The notes beneath the pieces were generated by a model. That model had not been told where the DNA came from and did not search any database. It saw only the letters and a program-made list of their open reading frames with translations. The position numbers and the translations under genes are program-made. A DNA stretch of 64,000 nucleotides. Origin: Streptomyces sp. R302. GTDB lineage: Bacteria > Actinomycetota > Actinomycetes > Streptomycetales > Streptomycetaceae. Where the stretch lies: NCBI RefSeq assembly GCF_012927245.1, contig NZ_JABBGE010000005.1, positions 558,001-622,000 of the forward strand, written 5' to 3'. This document shows, one piece after another, positions 7,957 through 16,582 of the stretch (its first letter is position 1; the number at the start of each line of letters is the position of its first letter).

Positions 7957-8799
7957 GTGCCGGAAGCGCTCGAGGGCGGCGAGAACAGCGCCTGCACCCC
8001 TTCGTGCCCCCTCGAAGCTGAGGATGCCGAGCTCACCCCGGAAGGCCTTGCCCTTCTCGACCAGGACCCCGAAGACCAAGAGGGTTCCGCGGAGCGCCGC
8101 CGCCGTCGGCAGCTTGACGGCCTGATCGTCGAAAGGCTGCGCACCGAAGGCTTCGTCGGCAAGAACTACGAGAAGATCGTGGACCGCCTGACGGGGTACG
8201 GCTACCACACCATGATCAAGTGGGCTGCGAGCGGGGAGATCTTCCGCAAGGCCCGCCAGGTCGGACGCCCCGTACCGGCTGACAAGATCACCCTCATGTG
8301 GACGGCGGAGGACCGGCACGGTGTCTCCGTCGACAGCGTCCTCGGCGGCCTGAAGGTCTTCCGCACCTACGGCCTGATCGAGGGCCGTTGGACCCCCCAG
8401 GGTGGAGCGAACCTGGACACCTATTTCCTCGGCGCCGTCATCCGCGCATTCCCCCGCGTCTATATTCGCTGGTTCGACAGCCACCAGCGGGGGCAGGCTG
8501 AGCTCGACCACCCGACGGGCGAAGGGGTCAGCGACCCCTTCGCCGTTCCCGACCAGCGTGCCACCGATCCCGTCCACGCCGCGGTGACCCACGACTACGT
8601 CGACCGCCTCCTGCCCCTGGTGAAAAACCCCCAGGTACGCGAAGCGCTCGGATGGCGAGCCCTGGGATACACCCAGAGGCAGGCCGCGGATCGCGTCGGT
8701 CTGACGGAAAAGGCGCTTGAACGGCGCATCAGCCGAGTACGAGACCAGCTCACCAAGCAGGTCCGCCCGTACGAACTGGGAGAGGGCGGAGCGCGATGA
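7957..8799 (+). CDS. Sigma-70-like DNA-binding regulator
   Basis: A 280-residue protein with a GTG start after GGGAGCGG. The C-terminal 70 residues look like sigma region 4: VREALGWRALGYTQRQAADR followed by LTEKALERRISRVRDQL, a helix-turn-helix. The middle (GFVGKNYEKIVDRLTGYGYH, then ANLDTYFLGAVIRAFPRVY) sits where region 2 would be but is atypical. It probably works as an alternative sigma factor or a sigma-like regulator. Its stop overlaps the start of the SsgA-domain gene (ATGA), so the two are translationally coupled and probably work together. Confidence 0.7.
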   Translation: MPEALEGGENSACTPSCPLEAEDAELTPEGLALLDQDPEDQEGSAERRRRRQLDGLIVERLRTEGFVGKNYEKIVDRLTGYGYHTMIKWAASGEIFRKARQVGRPVPADKITLMWTAEDRHGVSVDSVLGGLKVFRTYGLIEGRWTPQGGANLDTYFLGAVIRAFPRVYIRWFDSHQRGQAELDHPTGEGVSDPFAVPDQRATDPVHAAVTHDYVDRLLPLVKNPQVREALGWRALGYTQRQAADRVGLTEKALERRISRVRDQLTKQVRPYELGEGGAR

Positions 8800-10622
8800 G
8801 TGCCTGGAGTGAAGGAGCCATGGACAACGTCACCGAGACGGCCTACGACGACTTCGATGCCCTTCTGGAGGCCTCCAGCCTGGGATCCCCACGGGTGACC
8901 GCTGCGATCGGCACCACACCTTCCGACGCGCGCCGACGGTTCGACCACGCCGCCCGCCACCCGCAGCCCCCCACCAGCAAGGCCGAGACCACACCTGGTA
9001 CCGCAGACCCCTCGCCCGGGCACCTCGTGCCGGCGCTGCGTACGATCAAGCCGGATCCGGTGCCGACTGGACCTGCCGTGCTGTCGGAGATGCACGATCT
9101 CGGGAAGGCGGCCTCGTGTTTTCAATTCATTCATTCCGCGTGGCTGCCGGTGAGCACGCTACGCGATGAAGCAGTGTCATCCCCCCGACGACCTCGTGTG
9201 ACTTCCAGCCTTCGGGACCTGCTGCACGCCGCTGTTCGTGCTGACCTGTGCGCCGAGACAGAGTCGGACCCATGGTCCACTCGGGAGCAGGACGACCTGC
9301 TCGACCTCCTCGCGCAGCGATCCGCCACACCCGCCGCACCCGGCTGCAGGATGAACGAGCTGCACGTTCGAACCACGCTCAGGCCTAAAACGGAAGGGTT
9401 CCTCATGGCGCCCGGACTTCCCGTTTTCATGGAAACCTGCCATGCCGCGATGTATCAACTGGCGGCGATGCGTGGCTCTGGCGAAGCAATCGGGGAATTC
9501 GGAAGAGGAATTCACAGCACTGCGAAGACGCAGAAGTTCACCATCGTGGTACGCGAATCCAATGCCGCGATCCTTCCTCTTCTTGTGACGGACGATGCCG
9601 CTGCCGCAAGACGATGGGCCGACGATGCGTGCACACTGCAGGATGAGCGATGGCTGCAGAGCAGGCGCCCTCCTGCCCTTGCCATGTTCCGGTGGCTGAA
9701 CGAGGATCCGTATGCGCAGCTCGACGGGCACGTGCAGCCTTCCCGGCTGACCAGCCGCATGGAGCGGGTGAGGTGCGCGTTGGCGACATGGGCGGCAACG
9801 CTCAGCGGAAACTCACAGCCCAATAACCCCTTCCCCGGCGGGTTGCTCTCCACCCATCACCGCATCGCGCAGCACCACCGACAGGATCCAGAGCACCTGC
9901 TGCACGTGTGCCGTCTACGAGCGCCGCTCACCCACGACTTGCGGCGCAGACTGGACGACAACAAGCATGCGCACACACTGGAGTTTCTGTGGGCAGCGAC
10001 TACCGAGCTTCCGTTCACCGCCGTGGAATTGTCCTGCACCGGAGCATCTGAGGAGCAGTCGGAGACGCTGTGGACACCGCCCCTTGGTCGGCCTACCCCA
10101 CAGGATGTGAAAGAGAAGCACACAGGCCTTCTGGCCAGCCGGCGAAAGCCGCCCCGTCCCACAAGTGCGTCCACCGGTTCACGAACTGTCGAGACGGAGA
10201 CGATCGACGGCCTGCTCCACCTCGGTACGTCCCTAGAGACACTGCCTGTACCCACGCGCTTCAGGTACAAGGAGGCGGATCCCTATGCAGTAGAGACGGT
10301 GTTCAGGCAGGGGGATACCAACATCACCTGGACGTTCGCCAGAGACCTGCTGAGCGAAGGTTCGCAAGCAGCCGCAGGCGAGGGGGACGTGAAGGTCTGG
10401 CCCAACGACAGTGCCCGAGGCGGAGCCCGCATCTTCATCGAGTTGAGCCCCCCTTCAGGAACAGCTCTCGTATCCTTGCCCAGGGCTTTCGTCGAGGATT
10501 TCCTGGACCAGATCACCAGCATCGTGCCTCCTGGTACTGAGCACACCTACGTCAGCTCTACCTTGAACGAGCTCGAGCGGAGAATGAATCAGCTCGCCGG
10601 GCACCCCGGCAGCGGTGAGTGA
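8796..10622 (+). CDS. Long protein with C-terminal SsgA-like (SALP) domain
   Basis: A 608-residue product. The last 125 residues match the SsgA-like family of Streptomyces cell-division and sporulation regulators: PVPTRFRYKEADPYAVETVF, WTFARDLLSEG, GDVKVWP, and VPPGTEHTYV before a final amphipathic helix. Ordinary SsgA-like proteins have 130-150 residues and are free-standing. Here about 480 residues of unrecognised sequence precede the domain, including a low-complexity Pro/Thr-rich stretch near residues 40-90. ATG 8796 overlaps the upstream stop; ATG 8820 has GAAGGAG very close and is an alternative start. The domain call is firm, the role of the N-terminal part is unknown. Confidence 0.75.
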   Translation: MSAWSEGAMDNVTETAYDDFDALLEASSLGSPRVTAAIGTTPSDARRRFDHAARHPQPPTSKAETTPGTADPSPGHLVPALRTIKPDPVPTGPAVLSEMHDLGKAASCFQFIHSAWLPVSTLRDEAVSSPRRPRVTSSLRDLLHAAVRADLCAETESDPWSTREQDDLLDLLAQRSATPAAPGCRMNELHVRTTLRPKTEGFLMAPGLPVFMETCHAAMYQLAAMRGSGEAIGEFGRGIHSTAKTQKFTIVVRESNAAILPLLVTDDAAAARRWADDACTLQDERWLQSRRPPALAMFRWLNEDPYAQLDGHVQPSRLTSRMERVRCALATWAATLSGNSQPNNPFPGGLLSTHHRIAQHHRQDPEHLLHVCRLRAPLTHDLRRRLDDNKHAHTLEFLWAATTELPFTAVELSCTGASEEQSETLWTPPLGRPTPQDVKEKHTGLLASRRKPPRPTSASTGSRTVETETIDGLLHLGTSLETLPVPTRFRYKEADPYAVETVFRQGDTNITWTFARDLLSEGSQAAAGEGDVKVWPNDSARGGARIFIELSPPSGTALVSLPRAFVEDFLDQITSIVPPGTEHTYVSSTLNELERRMNQLAGHPGSGE

Positions 10623-10849
10623 TCAATCCAGCAGCTGTGAGGGCTCTTGGAGGCTGCCGGCGCAAGATGTCTGTGTTGATCGGACGCGTGCCAGAGACAC
10701 GAGAACCGCAGAAGGACTGGCGCGGTGTCCGAGACAGGGGCGCATCAAGCGACGGCAGCCCTGCCGGCACGGTCTACACACTCATGCCAGATGGCCGCAG
10801 CACGAGTCCGATGACTACCCCATGCTCAGAGACATCCTGCGACGCGGCG

Positions 10850-10898
10850 CCAGGTCCGGTCTCCAAGCCGTCATTCGCGGCCTGGAGACCGGACCTGG
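10850..10898. terminator. Hairpin downstream of the SsgA-domain gene
   Basis: A perfect 16-bp stem (10850-10865 with 10883-10898) and a 17-base loop, about 230 bases after the SsgA-domain gene. The bases between have short open frames but none with convincing coding character. Confidence 0.6.
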
Positions 10899-11042
10899 CC
10901 GTTCAAGAAAGAAGCGCTGACGCTTCGCCGAAGGTCATGGCGTACCCCATGCGCGCAATGCGCTGAGAACAGCGTCGCTTTCCAGTTCGTGGCCCCGGTC
11001 CAGGCGCTTGAGGAGAGCGGTGGAGTTGTTGAGACGGTCGGG

Positions 11043-11303
11043 TCAGTACAGCTCGGGCGCCAGGCAGGTGGGGCAGTCGCTCACGAAACAGAAAGGAGCG
11101 AGAGAGACAGGCTGCTCCTGTGGCGTGACGATGTAAAGACGGTCGTCGGCCAGCGGGTGCGCCGTGTCGAAGGTGACGGGAGCGATGTCGGGGCGGCCTT
11201 CCAGGGGGAGGGGCCTGAGGGCGGATCGCCGGGCGCTGTCTTGCCGTTTGGCCCATGGCCGCTTGCAGCCACAGGCCGATGCGTCAACGTTGCTCCGATA
11301 TCC
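11043..11303 (-). pseudogene. Remnant of a protein gene without a start codon
   Basis: On the minus strand the frame ending with TGA at 11043-11045 reads as plausible protein for about 85 codons (ACGCKRPWAKRQD, DIAPVTFDTAHPLADDRLYI, FVSDCPTCLAPELY). It opens after an in-frame TGA near 11304 with no ATG or GTG start. It is probably the 3' end of a deleted or frameshifted gene. Family not recognised. Confidence 0.3.
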
Positions 11304-11497
11304 CCCTGTTCAGGGGAACCGTCACGCTGGGTGTTGCTAGGAGCACACCGGCGTCCTCAAGATGATCTACGAAGCGGGGCCGGGCAGCCCCGGACCTGAC
11401 CTGTGGTGCTGTGTCGTGCTCGAGTCCCGCATGCGGCGGGTACGCCACGCGTACTGATCTTGGCTTTCCGCGCAGTCCTACATGGGGGAGTACAGCG

Positions 11498-13357
11498 ATG
11501 CCCTGGCCGCAGCTTCGTACCTGTCAGCAGGAAGCCTTCGACCAGTACATGGCCGACCGTAAGTACAAGCGTGAATGGCTGGCCATGCTCACGCCCGGGG
11601 CCGGGAAGACCATCTTTGCCCTGTACGTGGCTGCGACCCTCAAGCAGATGGGCGTCATCTACCGGGTCGCCGTCTATGTTCCCAGTGACTCCCTGCGCCA
11701 GCAGTGGGCCGACGTCGCCTCCGTGTTCGGCCTCGAACTCCTGCCGGTCAGGTTCCCCTCCGACTACAACGACCACGACTCCGACGGCTTCGTCGCCACC
11801 TACGCCCAGATGAACCCCGCGGGTGCCGATCGTGCCGCCCGCGCGATCACCTCCGCGCCGACCCTGGCCATCCTCGACGAGGTCCACCACCTCGGCGACG
11901 ACAAGACCTGGGGCGCCGGAACCCAACGCGCCCTCGCCCACGCCGAGAACATCCTCATGCTCACCGGCACGCCGTGGCGCTCCGATGACGCCCGCATCCC
12001 CTGGTGCTCCTACGACGAGGAGACCGGCCGGGTCCAGGTCGACTTCGCCTACGAGTACGGCAACGCCGTCGCCGACAGCGTCTGCCGGGCCGTGGAGATC
12101 CACGCCTACGACGGCCAGGCCCGCTACCTCGACAACGCCACCGAGGTCACCAAGTCCCTCAAGGACACCAGCAAGGGCCGCGAGCTCGGCAAGATGTTCA
12201 ACGCCGTGTTCGACCCCGCCCAGCAGTGGACGCCCATGCTCCTGGAGAAGGCCCACCGGCTGCTCGTCGACCGCCGCCGGGATGTGCCCGATGCCGGCGG
12301 CCTGGTGGTCACCGACAACAAGGAGACCGCCAAAGCGATCGCCACGCTTCTGACACGGATCAGCGGCGAGGAACCCACCGTGGTCATCAGCGAGGACGAG
12401 GATGCCGTCGCCAAGCTCGACGCGTTCCGCCACGACGGATCGAAACTCTGGCTCGTAGCCATCCGCATGGTCTCCGAAGGCGTCGATGTTCCCCGCCTGA
12501 TGGTCGGCTGCTACCTCAGCCGCTGGAAGACACCCTTGTTCTTCCGCCAGTACGTCGGACGCTTCGTCCGTACCCGGGCCGAGTGCCCGCCCCACTACGA
12601 CGCGCACATCATCATCCCGGCCGTGTCCGTTCTGATGGAACTGAGCACCGAGATCGAGCAGGAACTGCGCGACCAGCTCGACCGGTTCGACGACGACGAA
12701 CTGGACGCCGACGACGACACCGGACCCGCCGGCCGTGAGACCGCCGCATCCATCCCTGAACAGCGCCAGGAAGCCGCCGCACAAGCCGCCGCACAAGCCG
12801 TCGCCGAGCAGGCCGAACTCTTCGACATCGACGGCAACCCCACCTGCGAGACTGACCGGGCCTCAAGGGACACCGTCATCCTGGAAGCAGGCGGCGCAGC
12901 GTTCTACCGGTCCGACCGCCGGGGCATCGGACAATCAGCCGAGATCTACCTCCCCGGCCACCAAGCCTGCATCGACCACAACATCCCCACCACCTACGCC
13001 CGCAACATGGCCGAGCTCCTCGTCAAGCAGCGGCCAGCACCGCCAGACACGAGTGCGCCGGCCACGACTGCGACACCGGTCCTGCCGGCCTACAAGAAGA
13101 AGGACATGATCCGGGCGGAAGTCGACCGGCACGTCGACCGCCTGGCCCGCATGCAGAGCCGACGCGTAGGAAACGACAGCAAGCAAGAACGAGGAAGGCG
13201 ACAGGTAACGATCAATACCGATCTGATGCGACGCTTCGGCGCCAGGCCGGACTGCACAACCTCTACGCTCAAACGCATCCTCGACCACCTGGCCACGGAG
13301 ATCCGAAAGGAAGCAGCTCGTGACCTCACACGACACGGAAAACCCCGGGTCAGGTGA
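11498..13357 (+). CDS. Superfamily 2 DEAD/DEAH-type helicase
   Basis: The ATG at 11498 follows GGGGGAG seven bases upstream and gives about 620 residues; an upstream in-frame ATG lacks support. Helicase motifs are in order: TPGAGKT (Walker A), DEVHH (motif II), LTGTPWRSD (motif III region), SEGVDVPRL (motif V) and QYVGRFVRTR (motif VI). Past residue about 400 the protein has an acidic, Gln/Ala-rich linker and a basic C-terminal region that may bind nucleic acid. The next gene starts inside its end, so the two form an operon. It resembles stand-alone helicases of phages and plasmids; substrate unknown. Confidence 0.85.
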   Translation: MPWPQLRTCQQEAFDQYMADRKYKREWLAMLTPGAGKTIFALYVAATLKQMGVIYRVAVYVPSDSLRQQWADVASVFGLELLPVRFPSDYNDHDSDGFVATYAQMNPAGADRAARAITSAPTLAILDEVHHLGDDKTWGAGTQRALAHAENILMLTGTPWRSDDARIPWCSYDEETGRVQVDFAYEYGNAVADSVCRAVEIHAYDGQARYLDNATEVTKSLKDTSKGRELGKMFNAVFDPAQQWTPMLLEKAHRLLVDRRRDVPDAGGLVVTDNKETAKAIATLLTRISGEEPTVVISEDEDAVAKLDAFRHDGSKLWLVAIRMVSEGVDVPRLMVGCYLSRWKTPLFFRQYVGRFVRTRAECPPHYDAHIIIPAVSVLMELSTEIEQELRDQLDRFDDDELDADDDTGPAGRETAASIPEQRQEAAAQAAAQAVAEQAELFDIDGNPTCETDRASRDTVILEAGGAAFYRSDRRGIGQSAEIYLPGHQACIDHNIPTTYARNMAELLVKQRPAPPDTSAPATTATPVLPAYKKKDMIRAEVDRHVDRLARMQSRRVGNDSKQERGRRQVTINTDLMRRFGARPDCTTSTLKRILDHLATEIRKEAARDLTRHGKPRVR

Positions 13358-14009
13358 GCTGAGAGAACGCGGGCAGCTCGTTGCGTCCCTTGGCTCCTCG
13401 CTCCGGTCCGGCGCCAGCTCACTCGGCACCGTCCCCAAGCTCCTGGAACAGCTGCTCACCACAGGCGGATGGAAAGACTTCGTCACCAGGCTCGGCGATC
13501 ACATCACCTACGACGACGACGAGTTCGCCGAGTTCGTCGAGACCCTCCCTCTCCAGGGCCTCGGCGCCGACCTCGGCGTGGTGGAGCGCCTGATCGGCCC
13601 CCGCCCCGACCTCCTGGCGATCCTCTACGAGCTGACACCCCCGAACAGCCCGGGCCGCCCCAAAAAAGCGAACAATGTACAGAGTTTCTGTGACGCCGCC
13701 GAGCACGCCGACCAGACGCTCCCGCTGCCGCCCGCCCGCAGGAAGGTTCCGACAGGCAACAGCGCCGAGAACATCATGCGCAAGCTCGCCAGGGAACGCC
13801 CCGACCTGCTCCAGGAAGTCACAGAAGGCCGCATGAAGCCCTACACGGCAGCCGTCGAGGCCGGATGGCGCAAGCCTCAGACGACCATCGCGCTCAACGA
13901 CCCGGCCGCCGTCGCACGCACGCTCCTGGACAAGCTCGGCGCCGATCAGGCCCAGCAGGTGTGCAGTGCGCTGACCCAGCTGGTAGCCGAGCAGAGCACC
14001 AGCACCTAG
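13320..14009 (+). CDS. Helicase-coupled hypothetical protein
   Basis: A 229-residue product with a GTG start that overlaps the helicase gene by 38 bases. The C-terminal half has a pattern I know from uncharacterised actinobacterial plasmid and phage proteins: IMRKLARERPDLLQEVTEGR, then TAAVEAGWRKPQTT, which looks like a small DNA-binding unit. The N-terminal half is acidic (ITYDDDEFAEFVETLP). The coupling suggests that it is a partner of the helicase. Confidence 0.65.
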   Translation: MTSHDTENPGSGELRERGQLVASLGSSLRSGASSLGTVPKLLEQLLTTGGWKDFVTRLGDHITYDDDEFAEFVETLPLQGLGADLGVVERLIGPRPDLLAILYELTPPNSPGRPKKANNVQSFCDAAEHADQTLPLPPARRKVPTGNSAENIMRKLARERPDLLQEVTEGRMKPYTAAVEAGWRKPQTTIALNDPAAVARTLLDKLGADQAQQVCSALTQLVAEQSTST

Positions 14010-14057
14010 CGACACCGCTCCCCAAACGCAGGCGGCCAGGACGCAGCCGGGCTGATG

Positions 14058-15255
14058 TCAGAGCGCCGGCATCCGCAGCGCCGAGGGGGCGGGGCGGCCG
14101 ATGGGCAGGACGCCGACCACGATGAGGCGGGGCACCTCGGTAGTGCTGCGGGCATAGCGGGTGATCCACGCCCCGTCGTCGAAGTCAGAGTATCCGGCCG
14201 CGTGACTGCTGTGATCACCGACCAAGAGAATGCCGAACGGCGGCCCTGTGACCGTGTAGTTGGCGGCCTGAGCGAGACAGTCCCGCTCCACGGCATTGCG
14301 CTCGGCTTTGGTCTTGCGCCGTTTCACCTCGATCACCAGACGCCGCCCGGGCTCCGGGGTGTAGGTGACATCGGTGCGTCCCGAGGCCACATCGATGACC
14401 TCCCGCTGGACGGTGCCCGGAGTGAGCAGGCCGCTGAGGTGCTGATGGATGTCGTCCTGCACCGCCTTCTCCGGCCACAGCCCCGCGGAGCCGTCAGGCT
14501 TGTTCGGCGCCGGCCCCAGGTAGGCGGTCCGGTCGCCGTACAAGTCGGCCTGCCCGTCGAACCGGTCGTGCAGGAAACGCAGGAAGTACTCCAGCAGCAC
14601 GATGAAGTAGGTACTGTTCGGCGCCTTCCACGCCGGGCTGGTACGAAGAACGTCGAGGAGAGAGCCCATCTTCTCGTCGACCCGGGCATGAGGTGGGGGT
14701 GAACCCGCGGGCCGCCCGCTGCACCAGGCCTTCCAGACGGTCGAGGAGAGCGGGATCAATCCCGTCTGATACCGGTACGGAGCCAAAAGAGTGCTCAGCC
14801 CAGGACGTCCTTGCCATGCTTTTCCCGGCACCACACCTTCAGAACCGGCCGCGAGCGCGCGCCCCCGCTGTACTGCTGAGAGAAGCGCCTGGGCGTCGGG
14901 ATGACCGCAGAACACCGGATCGATCGAGAGAGCCTGCTGGAAGTGGTGGAACAGCCCTTCCCAGCGGATGAAGCCCGCCTCCACCGCAGGCGGGATGAGC
15001 AGTGCGAGGCCGCCCCCCCGCCGGGAGCCGGGCAGGCCATGCAGCTGTGAACGGAACGACTGGCCTCACAGACCCCCAAAAGGTCACCCAGCGCGGTGGC
15101 GGGGGAGTACCAGCTGGGCTGTCCAGATACCCGGCCGCGGTCCGCAGACCATGCACCAGCCGGGCCCAGGCGCCCCGGGCCAGACCCCATCCCCATGGTG
15201 TCGATCTGGGCCGCGCCCGACCCCAAGCAGAACCCCGTGTGAGAGCCGGTTCCAC
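14058..15255 (-). pseudogene. Frameshifted PD-(D/E)xK-type nuclease gene
   Basis: Good coding sequence jumps between frames. At 15255-15065 it reads WARLVHGLRTAAGYLDSP; at about 15060-14810 it reads LLIPPAVEAGFIRWEGLFHH; at 14800-14700 a different frame reads VSDGIDPALLDRLEGLVQRA; from about 14690 to the stop at 14058 it reads VDEKMGSLLDVLRTSPAWKA. The intact C-terminal 200 residues contain a nuclease-like core, GRTDVTYTPEPGRRLVIEVK (acidic residue plus ExK), and a downstream DCLAQAANYTV helix with Gln, as in PD-(D/E)xK enzymes. A product from GTG 14984 could still be made. It lies 37 bases after the tniQ-like gene on the same strand, so the two probably formed an operon. Confidence 0.6.
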
Positions 15256-15291
15256 GCGTCCTCCGCGCCCCGGTTTTCCGCACCCGCATGA

Positions 15292-16452
15292 TCAGGCTCG
15301 GCCCGCGACGGACCAGACCATCGTCTCGTCCGCTTCCGGGGGCTCGTCGCCGAACCGCCACGGCAGACACGTGATCCGTTCCAGGTGAGTGTCTGATGCG
15401 GCGTCCTCGTGAGGCTGCGGCGGGGGCAGCCAGCGCCACTTGCCCTGCACCGGCCGGCTGACGCTCCGGTGCAGCGGGGGCATGCTGTGATGCTGCATCC
15501 AGATCTCCACAGGCGCCAGCGCGAGATCTGCGGGCATCTGCCACTCCTCCAGCATGGCGCCCACGGCAGCAAGCCACACCCTGTCGTGTTCGGCGCTCCA
15601 CGTGCCCCGCATGCGGCGGCGTTCCCGGGCCGCGAGCATCCATGCCAGTCGCATGGTCTCGGGGTAGGACACGAGCGGCGCCAGACGAAGGTCACCACCT
15701 GCCTCCTCGCCCAGGAGCTGCCCCCGCGCTTCCCACACCGGCGGGCTCAGCTCGGGGACGTTCCACCACAACGCCGTGATGTGCAGGGCATCGGCGAACA
15801 GGGCACGCCCGCCGACACCGAGCCTGCGCTCCAGACCCGCCCGCTCACGGTGCGCCCTCACCACCTCGGGCACGTGTTGCAGCGGCAGCCAGGTCGCACC
15901 GTCCTCACGGAGATTGTCCAGCCACCGGTGATGCCGGGCGCACACTCTCCACCGGGTCACCGACACCAGGTACACATCCGACGGATGCCGCCTGGCCGCG
16001 GCACACAGATCGCACGCCCGCACGAGAAAGACGTCCTTCGCCTCCCACTGCGGCCATCTCCACACCGGTCCCGGCCCCGCCTCGAGCAGGCGATGGGGCG
16101 CGAGGCTGGGCAGCGCCCGCTGCAGGACCTGCGGACGGTGCGCGGTCAGTGCCGCCAGCCGCTCGAGCGCGCCCGGGTTGAGGTACACCTCGGTGTATCG
16201 CGGATGCATCGCCTTGCCGCCCTCGCCGACGAGGCCCATCAGGTCGTCCAGCGGCACGTGGTTGAGCTGTGCGAGCCGGCCGAGGAACGACCCCGTCGAC
16301 TCACCCGCGATCAACCGCGCCTGCCGCGGCAGACGCTCCGGCGTCCTCCACACCTTGCGCCGCGCCGTGCCCTTCCTTGCCGCCACCCGTCTCAGCCTCC
16401 TCACCCCGCTCCAGCTCGGCCGGAGACAACCCCAGAATGTCTCAGACTCCAT
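15292..16452 (-). CDS. TniQ-family transposon targeting protein (copy 1)
   Basis: I take ATG 16452 (386 residues) because the frame further upstream is antisense to the divergent helicase gene and does not look coding. TniQ hallmarks: an N-terminal segment RQARLIAGESTGSFLGRLAQ, and a zinc-binding pair CDLC with CARHHRWL about 30 residues apart. TniQ (TnsD-like) proteins select the insertion site and recruit the TnsC/TniB ATPase in Tn7- and Tn5053-type elements. The core transposition genes lie on the same strand at 19043-23255, but a plus-strand helicase separates them from this gene. Confidence 0.75.
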   Translation of the reverse strand: MESETFWGCLRPSWSGVRRLRRVAARKGTARRKVWRTPERLPRQARLIAGESTGSFLGRLAQLNHVPLDDLMGLVGEGGKAMHPRYTEVYLNPGALERLAALTAHRPQVLQRALPSLAPHRLLEAGPGPVWRWPQWEAKDVFLVRACDLCAAARRHPSDVYLVSVTRWRVCARHHRWLDNLREDGATWLPLQHVPEVVRAHRERAGLERRLGVGGRALFADALHITALWWNVPELSPPVWEARGQLLGEEAGGDLRLAPLVSYPETMRLAWMLAARERRRMRGTWSAEHDRVWLAAVGAMLEEWQMPADLALAPVEIWMQHHSMPPLHRSVSRPVQGKWRWLPPPQPHEDAASDTHLERITCLPWRFGDEPPEADETMVWSVAGRA

Positions 16453-16582
16453 GCGCCACCAGCGATATCCGGCCGGATTCCCAAGATCCCCGACTTGCCG
16501 CTGGACCCGCCTCATACGGTGCATCGCCAGCACCACACCGGGTCCCAGCGAGGGTGCCCGGCAGCGATCCCGAGGAACCCAC

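Noticed and set aside
10619..10966. Short open frame overlapping the SsgA-domain stop
   Set aside because: No ribosome-binding site, poor composition, and it runs through the terminator hairpin.
11357..12796. 479-codon minus-strand open frame
   Set aside because: Antisense shadow of the SF2 helicase; Val/Gly/Asp-rich with no domain.
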